Source of the DNA: Spirochaetales bacterium
Lineage (GTDB): Bacteria; Spirochaetota; Leptospiria; Leptospirales; Leptonemataceae
Assembly (NCBI GenBank): GCA_024233935.1
Contig: JACKOY010000001.1
Span: 1-64,000 of the forward strand
Length of the DNA stretch: 64,000 bases
Reading direction: 5' to 3'
Under the pieces are notes generated by a model, which searched no databases, had not been told where the DNA came from, and saw only the letters and a program-made list of their open reading frames with translations. Below are positions 25,133 through 34,058 of this stretch, piece after piece. How positions within the stretch are numbered: the first letter of the stretch is position 1; each line of letters opens with the position of its first letter. The position numbers were made by a program, and so were the translations under genes.

Positions 25133-25561
25133 ATGTGGCTTCAGGAAACCATTGAGTTACGGGCACGGCCCCGTGGCGTACATCTGATTACGCCAGAAGT
25201 GCTCGGACCCCTGAGGTCTCTGGCCAACATGCGCCGCGGCCTGCTGAACCTCTTTCTTCAACACACCTCCGCAAGCCTTGCGATTAACGAAAACGCCGAC
25301 CCGGACGTACGTCGCGATCTGGAGTCGTACTTTAACAATCGTCTTTGCCCCGAACATGAGCCATATTTGACTCACACAACAGAGGGATCAGACGACATGC
25401 CGGCACATATCAAGTCTATACTGGTCGGCAGCAGCCTGAACATACCCATAGTCAATGGCCGTCCCGGTTTTGGAACCTGGCAGGGGATCTATCTCTGTGA
25501 ACATCGCAATCACGGCGGCTCCAGACGCGTTGTCGCTACGGCCTGGGGGGAGACCTCTTGA
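25133..25561 (+). CDS. YjbQ/UPF0047 family protein
   Basis: A 142-residue protein of the YjbQ family, annotated elsewhere as secondary thiamine-phosphate synthase. Hallmarks: FLQHTSASLAINENADPDV, HTTEGSDDMPAHIKS, FGTWQGIYLCEHR. The three conserved His groups probably bind a metal. Its true cell role is uncertain; thiamine-phosphate activity in E. coli was seen only in rescue tests. It ends in a TTGA overlap with hisD, so translation is probably coupled. Confidence 0.93.
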   Translation: MWLQETIELRARPRGVHLITPEVLGPLRSLANMRRGLLNLFLQHTSASLAINENADPDVRRDLESYFNNRLCPEHEPYLTHTTEGSDDMPAHIKSILVGSSLNIPIVNGRPGFGTWQGIYLCEHRNHGGSRRVVATAWGETS

Positions 25562-26862
25562 TACTACGAATTCTTCATGCCGCAGAGCTTTCTGAAAGCG
25601 AAACGCGCGCACTTATGATTCGCGAAAGCGCCGCGGACACGGCAGCCGTGGATTTGGTCTCAGAAATCATTTCGAACGTCGAGCGCGGGGGCGCTGACGC
25701 CGTGCGCGCCTACAACGAAAAGTTCGATGGCGTTACCCGCACTGACCTTGTTGTGTCTCCGGAAGAATTCGACCGCGCGGAAAGTAAACTTTCAGACGAT
25801 CTGAAGCGGGCCTTCCAGGCGGCGGCAAATAATATTCGCGCCTTTCACGAACTGCAAAAGCAATCCCTGGAGGGGCGCGAGGCGCGTATTTGTGGCGCGA
25901 GTTTGGGCTATCGTTATGTTCCGGTCCGCGTTGCCGGTGTTTATGTTCCGGGTGGCAAAGCGTCCTATCCCAGCTCAGTCCTGATGGGTGTTCTACCTGC
26001 CATCGTCGCAGGCGTACCTGAGATCGTGTTAATCACGCCTCCGGCTCCAGACGGCTCTGTGGACGAAGCGGTTTTGTACTGTGCCCGACTTGCCGGTGCC
26101 CAACGCGTGCTGCGGGCCGGCGGTGCCCATGGTATTGCGGCGGCTGCGCTGGGCGTGGAAGTGCCGCAGGCGCAGGTCATCGTAGGGCCGGGCAACCGTT
26201 ATGTAACGGCTGCCAAGAGTCTGCTTGCCGCAAGGGGGCTCATCCGCATGGACCTGCCGGCGGGTCCGTCCGAGGTGGTCGTGATTGCCGATGAAACCGC
26301 CCGCGCGGAGTTTGTAGCGGCCGATATGCTGTCCCAGGCGGAGCACGGACACGACAGTCCCGCGGTACTGCTGACCACATCCGTTGATTTCGCGCGGTCG
26401 GTCGGCGAGCACATTGAACGAGGGCTTAAAGAGCGCCCCGCCCGTCGTGAGATGAAAGAAACCAGCATTCGCGATCACTCCTTTGCGCTTGTGTTTGAGG
26501 ATCTGGCGCAGGCCTTCTCGTTTTCCAACGAGTACGCTCCGGAGCATCTGGAAATCTGCACCCGCGATCCGAGGGCCGATCTGGAGCGCATCACGGCCGC
26601 CGGCAGTGTCTTTCTCGGAAACTATGCGCCCGTCGCGCTGGGTGACTACTTCAGCGGGACAAACCATGTGCTTCCCACTGGAGGCGCGGCCCGTTTCTAT
26701 TCCGGACTGGGCGTGGAAACCTTTCTCAAACGCATCACCTACCAGTTTCCGGATCGGGAAAGCCTGGCAACTGCCCTGGAACCCATCACGCTCATGAGCA
26801 GGCACGAGGGCTTCGAGCACGAACACGGACACAGCGTGGCGGTTCGCTTCGAGGAGTCCTGA
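25558..26862 (+). CDS. hisD: Histidinol dehydrogenase
   Basis: Zn enzyme for the last two steps of histidine synthesis, histidinol to histidine. The 434-residue product has VPGGKASYPSSVLM, IVGPGNRYVTAAK, the zinc ligands in SQAEHGHD (Gln, His) and later the Asp and His ligands, in GDYFSGTNHVLPTGG and HEGFEHEHGHSVAV. TTG 25558 overlaps the yjbQ stop (TTGA). A later ATG at 25615 would lose the first helix. No other his gene is near. Confidence 0.95.
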   Translation: MILRILHAAELSESETRALMIRESAADTAAVDLVSEIISNVERGGADAVRAYNEKFDGVTRTDLVVSPEEFDRAESKLSDDLKRAFQAAANNIRAFHELQKQSLEGREARICGASLGYRYVPVRVAGVYVPGGKASYPSSVLMGVLPAIVAGVPEIVLITPPAPDGSVDEAVLYCARLAGAQRVLRAGGAHGIAAAALGVEVPQAQVIVGPGNRYVTAAKSLLAARGLIRMDLPAGPSEVVVIADETARAEFVAADMLSQAEHGHDSPAVLLTTSVDFARSVGEHIERGLKERPARREMKETSIRDHSFALVFEDLAQAFSFSNEYAPEHLEICTRDPRADLERITAAGSVFLGNYAPVALGDYFSGTNHVLPTGGAARFYSGLGVETFLKRITYQFPDRESLATALEPITLMSRHEGFEHEHGHSVAVRFEES

Positions 26863-26866
26863 GCCG

Positions 26867-27571
26867 ATGGCGCGGCTCATAGTCCTGCAGCACGTTGGGT
26901 TTGAGGGGCCGGGTGCAATCCGGGACTGGGCCCGGGATCGCGGTCATAGCCTCCTTACCGTGCCACTCTATGAGGGCGCACGATTGCCGCCCCTCGATTC
27001 TTTCGAAGGCCTCGTGGTGATGGGCGGCCCCATGAACGTAGACGAAGTCGAGCGCTACGCCTGGTTATTGCCGGAGCGTCGTTTCATAGGCGAGGCCATT
27101 AAAGAAGGCAAATTTGTATTCGGAGTCTGTCTTGGGGCCCAGTTGATCGCGCGTGCTTTGGGCGCGGACGTCGTTCGCAACCGGGAACCCGAAATCGGCT
27201 GGTTTCCGATATCTTTTGAGTCCGCTGCCCGCAAGGAACTGCCCTTTCTTCCCGCGGAACTGGTCGCATTGCACTGGCACGGGGACCGCTTCGATGTGCC
27301 CGATGGCTGCGTGCGCCTCGGTAATTCGGCGGCTTGTCCGGAGCAGGGATTTTTAGTACGTTCCGGTCATCGTCGTGCGCTGGGCCTTCAATTTCACATC
27401 GAAGCGACGGAGAATTCATTGGCGCCCCTGGTCGAACATTGCCGCTCGGAGTTGATCCCCGGGACATACGTGCAGGACGAAGAGCAGATTCTCGGGGGCC
27501 TCGAGGCGCATGGCGCGGCGTGCGTGCGCTTGCTGTACGTTCTGCTGGACGAACTGTCTTCGGAGACGTGA
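26867..27571 (+). CDS. Class I glutamine amidotransferase-like protein
   Basis: A 234-residue type 1 glutamine amidotransferase with nucleophile Cys in FGVCLGAQLIA (near residue 87), His in LGLQFHIEAT (near 175) and a following Glu. It resembles the stand-alone GMP-synthase-like (GuaA N-terminal) group often annotated as gamma-glutamyl or putrescine-related hydrolases. No synthase partner is attached. It begins 4 bases after hisD in the same operon. Donor and acceptor are unknown. Confidence 0.83.
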   Translation: MARLIVLQHVGFEGPGAIRDWARDRGHSLLTVPLYEGARLPPLDSFEGLVVMGGPMNVDEVERYAWLLPERRFIGEAIKEGKFVFGVCLGAQLIARALGADVVRNREPEIGWFPISFESAARKELPFLPAELVALHWHGDRFDVPDGCVRLGNSAACPEQGFLVRSGHRRALGLQFHIEATENSLAPLVEHCRSELIPGTYVQDEEQILGGLEAHGAACVRLLYVLLDELSSET

Positions 27572-27578
27572 TCAGAGC

Positions 27579-28046
27579 ATGTACCAGAAAGACTTCGTAC
27601 TGTTCATGATCGAACAGTTCGCGCGCATAGTTGCGGTGATCCTCGCCCGCATCTCGGATGGAAAGTTCGAAGAGGCGCGGTTACTCATGGAGCAGGTTTA
27701 CCGACAGCACCTGGGTTTAAACTCTGATCTGATCCAGCGCTTGAGTCACCACACGCTGCTCGATCTCCAGCGCATTCACGTAGAGCAGTACGATGACCGC
27801 TGTGTTGTACTGGCGGCGCTTTTACGGATGGAATCGAAGCTTGCTCTCGAGACCGGCCGACGAGAAGAGGCCTTCGCCTTTCTGGCGCAGGCGTTGCGTG
27901 TACTGGGCGATCGCGCTCCCGGCGAAGGGCGGCCCCGCGATCGTGGTGGGGACGAACAGTGGCAGGCGATAGGGCAGGATCTGAGAGCCAATTTCGGCGC
28001 CCCCGAAAACTGGCCACAGCCGGATCTGGCGGCTCTTTTGAATTAG
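27579..28046 (+). CDS. DUF6483 family protein
   Basis: A 155-residue mostly helical protein starting MYQKDFVLFMIEQFARIVAVIL, the N-terminal pattern of DUF6483 as I recall it. TPR-like helices follow (EARLLMEQVYRQHLGL; AFLAQALRVLG). The frame is open to 27510 but the ATG 27579 matches the family start. Function unknown. It lies 8 bases after the amidotransferase and may share its operon. A convergent gene begins 14 bases on. Confidence 0.72.
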   Translation: MYQKDFVLFMIEQFARIVAVILARISDGKFEEARLLMEQVYRQHLGLNSDLIQRLSHHTLLDLQRIHVEQYDDRCVVLAALLRMESKLALETGRREEAFAFLAQALRVLGDRAPGEGRPRDRGGDEQWQAIGQDLRANFGAPENWPQPDLAALLN

Positions 28047-28060
28047 TGCGGCCGTTACTC

Positions 28061-28483
28061 TTAAAACAGACGGGCCATTGTGGCCACGGCGTCCCGCATG
28101 TCGAGGGCCAGGCTACGGCAACGCGCGTGCACCTCCTCGGGGTCCTGTCGAAACGATAAGGGTGCGCGCACCGCATCGAGCGTACGGGCCAGAAAGAAGA
28201 GCAACGTGTCGGCCGGTTGTTCCCTCTGCACGGCTTGCTCCACAAAGCGGACGTTCCCTTCCACTTTGAGCTCCGGGAAGAAATCGTTCATTTGTCCCAG
28301 ACACACCGCCAGGTCAAGCGCCGCCTGGCTGAACTCCGCTTCGCTTTCGGGCGACAGGTCTACGTTCCGACTTAATTCCTCCAGAGCGAAGATCGTTTCG
28401 GCGATCGCAGCAACGATCTGATGAAAAGGAGCGTCGTCTTCCACCAGGCGCGCGATAAAATCGATATTGCTTCGGAGGATCAT
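28061..28483 (-). CDS. Small helical protein of unknown function
   Basis: A 140-residue acidic, probably all-helical protein (SNIDFIARLVEDDAPFHQIVAAIAETIFALEE). I recognise no family. It is the last gene of a minus-strand set with methyltransferase, J-domain protein, glycosyltransferase and STAS protein, 35 bases after the methyltransferase stop, so co-expression is likely. ATG 28483 is the only plausible start. Confidence 0.6.
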   Translation of the reverse strand: MILRSNIDFIARLVEDDAPFHQIVAAIAETIFALEELSRNVDLSPESEAEFSQAALDLAVCLGQMNDFFPELKVEGNVRFVEQAVQREQPADTLLFFLARTLDAVRAPLSFRQDPEEVHARCRSLALDMRDAVATMARLF

Positions 28484-28518
28484 CTGGTCGCCTCATTCGG
28501 CGTTATCGCGCGCCGCAT

Positions 28519-29319
28519 TCATTTTTCTTTTAGCGCGATGCCTTCAAAGGTGTCCCCAAAGGAAGACGCAGCCGCGCTGATTCGATAGAGCGTACGAACT
28601 CCCGGTAGAGCCCAGATCCGCCCGACACGAGCCGGGTGGTAGGAAGCCGGCCAGGCTCTCTGGAGGCGTATTCCATAAAGCCGCAAGGTCTTTGAGAGGC
28701 TGAGCGGGCTATAGTCCGCAAAATGGTCCGCCGGATGGGAATTGGCCCATTCCTCGGGGCGCAGCATGAACATGGGACCATAGGTTGAAGGGAGGGCGAA
28801 AAGCAAGACTCCTCCGGGCCTGAGCAGCCGGGCTATGCGATCGAAGAGGCTCCGTTGTTGCGGAATATGTTCGAGAACGTAAAAGGCTGCGATGACGTCC
28901 AGAGATCCGTCGGGTATTTCCAGATCCAAAAAGCCTCCGGTTGTTACGTCAAGGCCCAGTTCGCGCGCCTTCTCTGAAGCAAAGGCGGACAGCTCACATC
29001 CCGAAACGACGTAGTCCCTTTTGCGGGCTTCGTCGAGGAAGAATCCGGTGGCGCAGCCGATTTCAAACAGCCTGGCGGGTGCTTTCGCGTAGGCCCGCAG
29101 ACGGGACAGTCGCCGGCGCGCCAGGGTCCGGAGCGCTTCTTCGTCTTCCATGTAGGTCCGGCCGTATTGCTTTTCGTACTCCGCAAAAAAATAGTCCTGC
29201 TCGTAGTCCAGGAGGTGGGCCTCGGAGTCGTAGATGACCCGGGTCTCCGGGCAGCGGCCGAAGCGCGGGGGCAGGCCTGGAACCGGCCGGGCCGGCTGGT
29301 CGAGGTGTTGCTCGGTCAT
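28519..29319 (-). CDS. Class I SAM-dependent methyltransferase
   Basis: A 266-residue methyltransferase. Motif I is LFEIGCATGFFLDEA, followed by CELSAFASEKARELG, a long acidic region and AAFYVLEHIP (post-motif). The N-terminal part YDYFFAEYEKQYGRTYMEDEE is typical of methyltransferases found with glycan-modifying genes. Lipid or glycan methylation is plausible given the GT39-type neighbour, but inference. ATG 29319 begins 2 bases after the J-domain gene stop. Confidence 0.85.
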   Translation of the reverse strand: MTEQHLDQPARPVPGLPPRFGRCPETRVIYDSEAHLLDYEQDYFFAEYEKQYGRTYMEDEEALRTLARRRLSRLRAYAKAPARLFEIGCATGFFLDEARKRDYVVSGCELSAFASEKARELGLDVTTGGFLDLEIPDGSLDVIAAFYVLEHIPQQRSLFDRIARLLRPGGVLLFALPSTYGPMFMLRPEEWANSHPADHFADYSPLSLSKTLRLYGIRLQRAWPASYHPARVGRIWALPGVRTLYRISAAASSFGDTFEGIALKEK

Positions 29320-29321
29320 AT

Positions 29322-29894
29322 TTAAAGTAGTGCCGACGGACAGAAGTGCATATGTCCAGCAATTGTAATCCACAAACCCTGCTCATCCCGACGCCCGCTT
29401 TCCATGCGAATCGGGCCAATAGGGCCGAAGTTGGCCTCGGGCAGAGCCAGGGCCAGCCGGCCCGGAGAGGAAAAGAGAACCAGATAGCGCGTGTCGGCCC
29501 ATTCCGTCTCAAAGGGGCGTAGCAGGGTGTAGCCCTGGTCTGCCACTTTCACTTCATGGCCCCTGCGATCAGTGATTGCTGACGGTCGCACGACCCGAAT
29601 CAGATGTGCTACGGGAAGAGCAAGGTCCAGGCGTTCCGTGTGGACCCGCTGCATAAGAGGGTGGGCACCGCCGATCGCGGGAACCCGCTTTTTCAGGCGC
29701 TCCTGAAGCAGGGTACGGGCCGCGATCAGATCCCGCGTCCTTTCCTCCGAACTTTCCCGCCTATTGCGATCGGGGTGTTGTTCTTTGATCAGAGCCCGGA
29801 AGCGCCGTTCCAGTTCGGCCCGGGAAGCGGGAAAACGCGAAAAGCGCAGCGTGCGCAAAGCTCCGTCAACGCCATCGTTCGGATAAAGGCCGGC
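29322..29894 (-). CDS. J-domain (DnaJ-like) protein
   Basis: The N-terminal half is a J domain: ALRTLRFSRFPASRAELERRFRALIKEQHPDRN with the HPD motif, and a helical end (DLIAARTLLQERLKKR). It would stimulate DnaK-type chaperones. The C-terminal 100 residues are beta-rich and unknown, without the Gly/Phe region or zinc domain of true DnaJ. The start is uncertain: GTG 29894 gives 190 residues; the frame is open to 30011 and overlaps the upstream glycosyltransferase. It is the central gene of a minus-strand operon. Confidence 0.7.
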   Translation of the reverse strand, partial: AGLYPNDGVDGALRTLRFSRFPASRAELERRFRALIKEQHPDRNRRESSEERTRDLIAARTLLQERLKKRVPAIGGAHPLMQRVHTERLDLALPVAHLIRVVRPSAITDRRGHEVKVADQGYTLLRPFETEWADTRYLVLFSSPGRLALALPEANFGPIGPIRMESGRRDEQGLWITIAGHMHFCPSALL

Positions 29895-29943
29895 CACGTT
29901 TATATTTCGGCCAGTCCGGGGCGTGGCGGCAGACCTTTCGGGC

Positions 29944-31476
29944 CTACTGTGCGCGTCGGCGAAGCAAGCGCGCGCGTGTCTCATAGATGCGCGAGGGTCC
30001 CGGCGAATCATCCAGGCGAGTGGTCGCGAATTGATCCCGACGGCTTTCCAGGTAGCTCGTTATGAGCGGCTCCCAGTCATCGTGGTCATCCAGGAGGAAG
30101 CAGTCGATCTCGTCCAGCCGGTGGCCCAGTTGCTCGGCCATTCCCGGATATGTCAGCTTGCCCGGTATGAACTCCAGCGGCTGCACCTGCGGGTACTTCT
30201 TGCGCAGCACAAAATACGGGTCCGGCCGCACCCGCAGGTAGACGCTCTTACAGCCGCGCGTGGCATCGGCCAGATCTGAAACCCGCCTTTCGAGAACTGC
30301 CGGCATCCCGTAACTCCAGCGTTCCCTGATTGTGAAAACCATGAAAAACAGCAGCCCGGCGCCGACCAGAGACAGGAGCGCCTGGCGTCGCAACAAGCGG
30401 GACCACGCAGGCTGTCCGCGTTCAAAAGCTATGGCGGCTGCTACGATGAAGCACGGACCCACGAATAGTGGATACCAGGCCTCCGAAGCCACAAGGACCA
30501 GCACAAAGACCACCAGGGCGATCAGGTACATGCGGCCATCGGTAGAAAGTGCGCCGGGCCGCCGCCACTGTTCGAAAAACGCAAGGGCGGTGACGACCAG
30601 CACTCCGCCATAGACTGCGAGCGCCAGAATCATCATGACGCGCGTGCCGCCGTACTGTGCCGCAAAGACACGCGCAATGCCGCCGGTCTCGGAACTCTCC
30701 CGGGCCTGCAGGGTGTCTTCGGAAAGAGCCAGAAGCAATTCGAACTTGCGCGTCAGCTGGGACAGGAACTGCACCTGAAAAGCTTCAAAGTGAAAAGCAA
30801 TATAGACCAACCATGGGCTCAAGGCCAGAACAACTCCGGCAAACACCAGCGTGTAGTTCTTGAGGCGCACCGGTAGCAGGATGAGCAAAACGGGAATCAG
30901 CATGATGGCGATCGGATGGCTGGCTGCTGCCAGGCCTGTGAGCAGACCTGCAAGAAAACAGACCCGACCCGGATAGCCCCGGTCGGCGTTGCGTGCGCGC
31001 ACCAGCACATAGATGGTGCTGAGAAAGAACAAGAGTGCCAGTGCATCCATGCGGGCGACATTGGCCGATCGCAGGAAGGTCATGTCGAACACAAGGGCCG
31101 CAAGACAAAGGCCGATCACTTTTCGAGAGAGACGGAGCTTTCCGAGCAGTCCCATGAAAACGAAGATTGTCACGCAGGCGATTGCAAGGTTCAGAGTGCG
31201 TGCCGCGCGCAAACTCTCGCCGGTAACCGTGTACACTGCTGAAAGCAAAACCATGTAGAGCGGGCAGTTCCAGAGCGTGGCCTGCTCCATTTGCGGAATG
31301 AGGCCCGCGAGAACCGGCGTCGCAAAAACACCCTGCTCCGCGAGTGTGGCTGCGGGACTCGAAAACAACGCTTCGTCTGGCCAGACAATTGGCCATGTAC
31401 GGTAGTTGAGTTGAACGTTGGTAATCAGAATCGCACAGGCAATCAGTCCTGATACGAGTCGTTCGCGCTTCGCCAC
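29944..31476 (-). CDS. GT-C glycosyltransferase, ArnT/PMT-like (GT39 type)
   Basis: A 510-residue multi-pass inner-membrane glycosyltransferase. The first loop has WPDEALF, whose Asp-Glu pair is the catalytic feature of this group. Ten or so hydrophobic segments follow, with a C-terminal soluble-looking domain from about residue 400 (SDLADATRGCKSVYLRVRP). Such enzymes use polyprenyl-phosphate sugars to modify lipid or protein at the periplasmic face. Acceptor unknown. It starts 4 bases after the STAS gene. Confidence 0.82.
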   Translation of the reverse strand: MAKRERLVSGLIACAILITNVQLNYRTWPIVWPDEALFSSPAATLAEQGVFATPVLAGLIPQMEQATLWNCPLYMVLLSAVYTVTGESLRAARTLNLAIACVTIFVFMGLLGKLRLSRKVIGLCLAALVFDMTFLRSANVARMDALALLFFLSTIYVLVRARNADRGYPGRVCFLAGLLTGLAAASHPIAIMLIPVLLILLPVRLKNYTLVFAGVVLALSPWLVYIAFHFEAFQVQFLSQLTRKFELLLALSEDTLQARESSETGGIARVFAAQYGGTRVMMILALAVYGGVLVVTALAFFEQWRRPGALSTDGRMYLIALVVFVLVLVASEAWYPLFVGPCFIVAAAIAFERGQPAWSRLLRRQALLSLVGAGLLFFMVFTIRERWSYGMPAVLERRVSDLADATRGCKSVYLRVRPDPYFVLRKKYPQVQPLEFIPGKLTYPGMAEQLGHRLDEIDCFLLDDHDDWEPLITSYLESRRDQFATTRLDDSPGPSRIYETRARLLRRRAQ

Positions 31477-31480
31477 GTTG

Positions 31481-31825
31481 TCAGCCGGCCAGGCTCCGCA
31501 CAGCGTCCGCTTCGCGCGGGAAAATCTGAAAGATCTGTCCGAGTTCCACGACGTCCAGTAGCTTCATGACCGGTGGCGAAACTTCGCAGAGCGCCATACG
31601 CAGCTTCCGGGCGGTGATCACCCGATAGACACTCAAAAGCGCTCCAATTCCGGAAGAGCTCATGTAACTCACGGCCCCCAGATTGATTACCAGGCTCCGC
31701 GGCTCTGCTTCGATCTGCTCGCGCAAAGCCATCTCAAGGTTCTCGGACTGCGTGATGTCCAGTCGACCCTCAGGTTGGGCGACCCACACCCCGTCTTTCT
31801 GCTGCCAACCAATGTCCATGATCAT
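31481..31825 (-). CDS. STAS-domain anti-sigma factor antagonist
   Basis: A 114-residue SpoIIAA/RsbV-type protein. EGRLDI, LVINLGAVSYMSSSGIGALLSVYR and LDVVELGQIFQIFP are the STAS landmarks. The phosphorylation loop reads SSSGIG (56-61) where DSSG is usual, so Ser57 is the expected phosphosite. It would be the substrate of a SpoIIAB-type kinase and a PP2C phosphatase; phosphatases of this kind lie at 5748, 37357 and 39801. It is the first gene of the minus-strand glycosyltransferase operon. ATG 31819 is an alternative start. Confidence 0.88.
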   Translation of the reverse strand: MIMDIGWQQKDGVWVAQPEGRLDITQSENLEMALREQIEAEPRSLVINLGAVSYMSSSGIGALLSVYRVITARKLRMALCEVSPPVMKLLDVVELGQIFQIFPREADAVRSLAG

Positions 31826-32276
31826 TATGCTCAGGCAACATTCCAGCCACCTGGATTTGCAAAGAAACGCGGGAAATTATGTCACGAAATCATGCGAAAA
31901 GGCCCGTTCAACTCTTTTCTCGTATACTGGATTGCCCCGACTGCAGGGCAGCTACAGAATCGGGGGCAGTTCACCCGCCCCTCCCTCCAGGCCCCTTCTC
32001 TGCGGTTGACCCTGCTTCCAATCGTTCTTGCGGCGCGACCACTCCTGGCGGCGGAACCGATTCTGATCCAGTTCGTCCGCGACCTGTTCGCACAGCTCGA
32101 CTAGTTCTTCGCTGAGGGACAGAACTCTCTTTTCCCGCTCGGGCACCATCCTCAATAGTATCGACTGCTTACTCCAGACGGTTTTAGTGCATTTTGTGAA
32201 ACGAGGTCAATCGGATTTGGGCCCGTCTCGCAGTTTTCGCCTTGCTTCCGGTTCCGGGGAACTCTCGATCGGATCT
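31826..32276. other. Divergent region between STAS and NIF3 genes
   Basis: About 450 bases. The only candidate gene is a short minus-strand frame at 31952-32149 (listed). The remainder shows no tRNA, clear promoter or repeat to me. The NIF3 frame is open back to 32187, but those residues do not resemble the family. Confidence 0.4.
31952..32149 (-). CDS. Possible small charged protein
   Basis: A 65-residue frame starting ATG 32149 (TTG 32155 also possible). The first 40 residues are a charged amphipathic helix (SLSEELVELCEQVADELDQN) that looks genuinely coding; the tail is low in complexity. GAGG directly precedes the ATG, too close for an ideal ribosome site. It sits upstream of and parallel with the STAS gene. 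No known family. It could be spurious. Confidence 0.4.
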   Translation of the reverse strand: MVPEREKRVLSLSEELVELCEQVADELDQNRFRRQEWSRRKNDWKQGQPQRRGLEGGAGELPPIL

Positions 32277-33071
32277 GTGGTGAAGGTCGGTGATCTATGT
32301 GATGCTCTGGAGCAGCTGGCTCCGCCGCAGCTGGCGGAAGACTACGACAACGTCGGATTGCTCGTTGGCGACCGACACGCGCGCGTCGCTTCGGTGCTGG
32401 TGGCGCTGGATGTTACGCCGGCCATCCTTGAGGAGGCGAAAGCGGTCGGTGCTTCCATGGTCGTCAGTCATCACCCGATCTGGTTCCGCCCCCGGCGTAC
32501 GCTCGTTGGTGACGATTTTGCGGGCGTTCAGATTGTTTCGGCAATCCGCTCAAACATAGCGCTGTTTGCCTGCCATACGAACCTGGACAACCACACCCAG
32601 GGCGTTAACCGGACGATTGCAGACCGCCTGGATCTGCAGGATTGTTCTCCACTGCGGCCGCGCGAACAAGGACCGCCCACTGTTTGTGCCGGCTCAGGGC
32701 TTGTGGGTCGCCTCAGGCAAGCGCTGGACGCAGAAGAATTGTTATCGTTGGTGCGGGAAAGATTCAATAGCGCGTGCATCCGGTATGCACCAGGACCCGG
32801 GCGAATCGAGCGCGTGGCAGTTTGCGGTGGGGCTGGAAGCTTTCTTCTGGAAGATGCTGTTCAGCATGGGGCCGACGCCTACATCACCGCTGACGTTACC
32901 TACCATCACTTCTTTGAAGCGCGGTCGCGCATTTTGTTTATGGACATCGGACATTATGAATCCGAGCAATTTGCTGTGAGCCTTCTCGAAACGTTTCTCA
33001 AAAAGGAATTTCCGGGCATTGTTGTTCGCGCGGCCCGGGGTTCCACGAATCCGGTGCGATACTTCTTTTGA
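32277..33071 (+). CDS. NIF3/YbgI (GTP cyclohydrolase 1 type 2-like) family protein
   Basis: A 264-residue metal-binding protein. Di-metal residues are in SHHPIWF, CHTNLDNH and FMDIGHYESEQ, with YDNVGLLVGD near the start. Though often called GTP cyclohydrolase 1 type 2, the family's activity is unsettled. Start GTG 32277 (or 32280) matches the family N-terminus VKVGDLCDALEQLAP. The solute-binding protein gene follows 77 bases later. Confidence 0.9.
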   Translation: MVKVGDLCDALEQLAPPQLAEDYDNVGLLVGDRHARVASVLVALDVTPAILEEAKAVGASMVVSHHPIWFRPRRTLVGDDFAGVQIVSAIRSNIALFACHTNLDNHTQGVNRTIADRLDLQDCSPLRPREQGPPTVCAGSGLVGRLRQALDAEELLSLVRERFNSACIRYAPGPGRIERVAVCGGAGSFLLEDAVQHGADAYITADVTYHHFFEARSRILFMDIGHYESEQFAVSLLETFLKKEFPGIVVRAARGSTNPVRYFF

Positions 33072-33148
33072 AGCCAGAGCCATCGGCCGTCATGTTCTCC
33101 GGAAAAACATTGTTGATCTGAGGCCCCGACCTGTCTATCCTCGCAAGG

Positions 33149-34054
33149 ATGCGTGCAACGTGCAATCGGGTTCTCTTTCAGAAAGTCTGGCGCATTTTGC
33201 CCGCGTTGCTGCTGGCGTGCTTCCTGCAGGATCTTCTGGCTCAGCCGGTGCAGCTGGAAGTTTTTCCAAACGCCGGCCCTACGATTGAGCGCATTCAATC
33301 CGCGAGCGCGATTCGCATCGGTATGCAGAACAATTACCAGCCCTTTCATATTGCGAATCCCGTCGAAGGTTATCCCGGACTCGATGTCGAAATCGCGAAA
33401 GCTCTGGCGGACGCGTTCGGAGTCGAACTTGTCTTACAGTATGGCACGATTGGCGAACTTACACAAATGGTCCAGGCGGGCACAGTGGACCTCGCTCTGG
33501 GTGGAGTCTCGGCCCGCATTGATCGCGCGCGTTATGTGAGTTTCAGTGTACCGTACTTGATCACGACCCCGGCCGCGCTGGTTTCCCGTAGAGCTATCCC
33601 GCGCGAGTCCCAGTCAGATGACTTCCAGCGGCGAGAGTACCGCAATCTGGGGGACCTCCGGTTTCTCTCGCGGCAGAACATCGGCGTTAAGGCCGAAACC
33701 AGCAACGAGGTGCTGCTCCGGCGAAACCCCATCTTCCGTCGCCACAACATTCTGGTATACGAGACGCGGGACCAATTGCTCGCGGCGCTACAGGAAGGTG
33801 ATATCGATGTGCTGGTCGCCGACGGTGTTTACATCAAGGCGCTTGTGCTTCAGCATCGCGAGTTGCTTTCAGATCACCTTGCGCTCACAGAGATATTTAG
33901 AGAAGAACATCTGTCCATTCTCTTGCCCCGCGGGGATTCAGATTTCGAAAGCTTCGTAAACTTCGTGCTGAGAGAGTTGCGGAGGACCGGTCGCCTGCAA
34001 ACCATCGAAGACCGGTACCTGAACGCGGCAGACTGGGTCCCGGAGGAATCGTAG
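33149..34054 (+). CDS. Exported family-3 solute-binding protein (amino-acid type)
   Basis: A 301-residue periplasmic-type binding protein with signal peptide (RILPALLLACFLQDLLA). The bi-lobed domain starts IRIGMQNNYQPFHIAN and includes GYPGLDVEIAKALADAFGVEL, VDLALGGVSARIDRARYVSFSVPYL and a hinge QNIGVKAETSNEVLLR. Relatives bind polar amino acids for ABC import or serve as sensor domains. No ABC permease or ATPase is adjacent; the outer-membrane protein gene follows by 4 bases, an odd partner. The ligand arginine-type residues are not fully evident. Confidence 0.85.
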   Translation: MRATCNRVLFQKVWRILPALLLACFLQDLLAQPVQLEVFPNAGPTIERIQSASAIRIGMQNNYQPFHIANPVEGYPGLDVEIAKALADAFGVELVLQYGTIGELTQMVQAGTVDLALGGVSARIDRARYVSFSVPYLITTPAALVSRRAIPRESQSDDFQRREYRNLGDLRFLSRQNIGVKAETSNEVLLRRNPIFRRHNILVYETRDQLLAALQEGDIDVLVADGVYIKALVLQHRELLSDHLALTEIFREEHLSILLPRGDSDFESFVNFVLRELRRTGRLQTIEDRYLNAADWVPEES

Positions 34055-34058
34055 CTCC

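Noticed and set aside
33113..33148. TTGATC-17-TATCCT promoter before the solute-binding protein
   Set aside because: It would put the transcription start at the ATG; the boxes are weak and AAGG lies at the start, so I did not list it.
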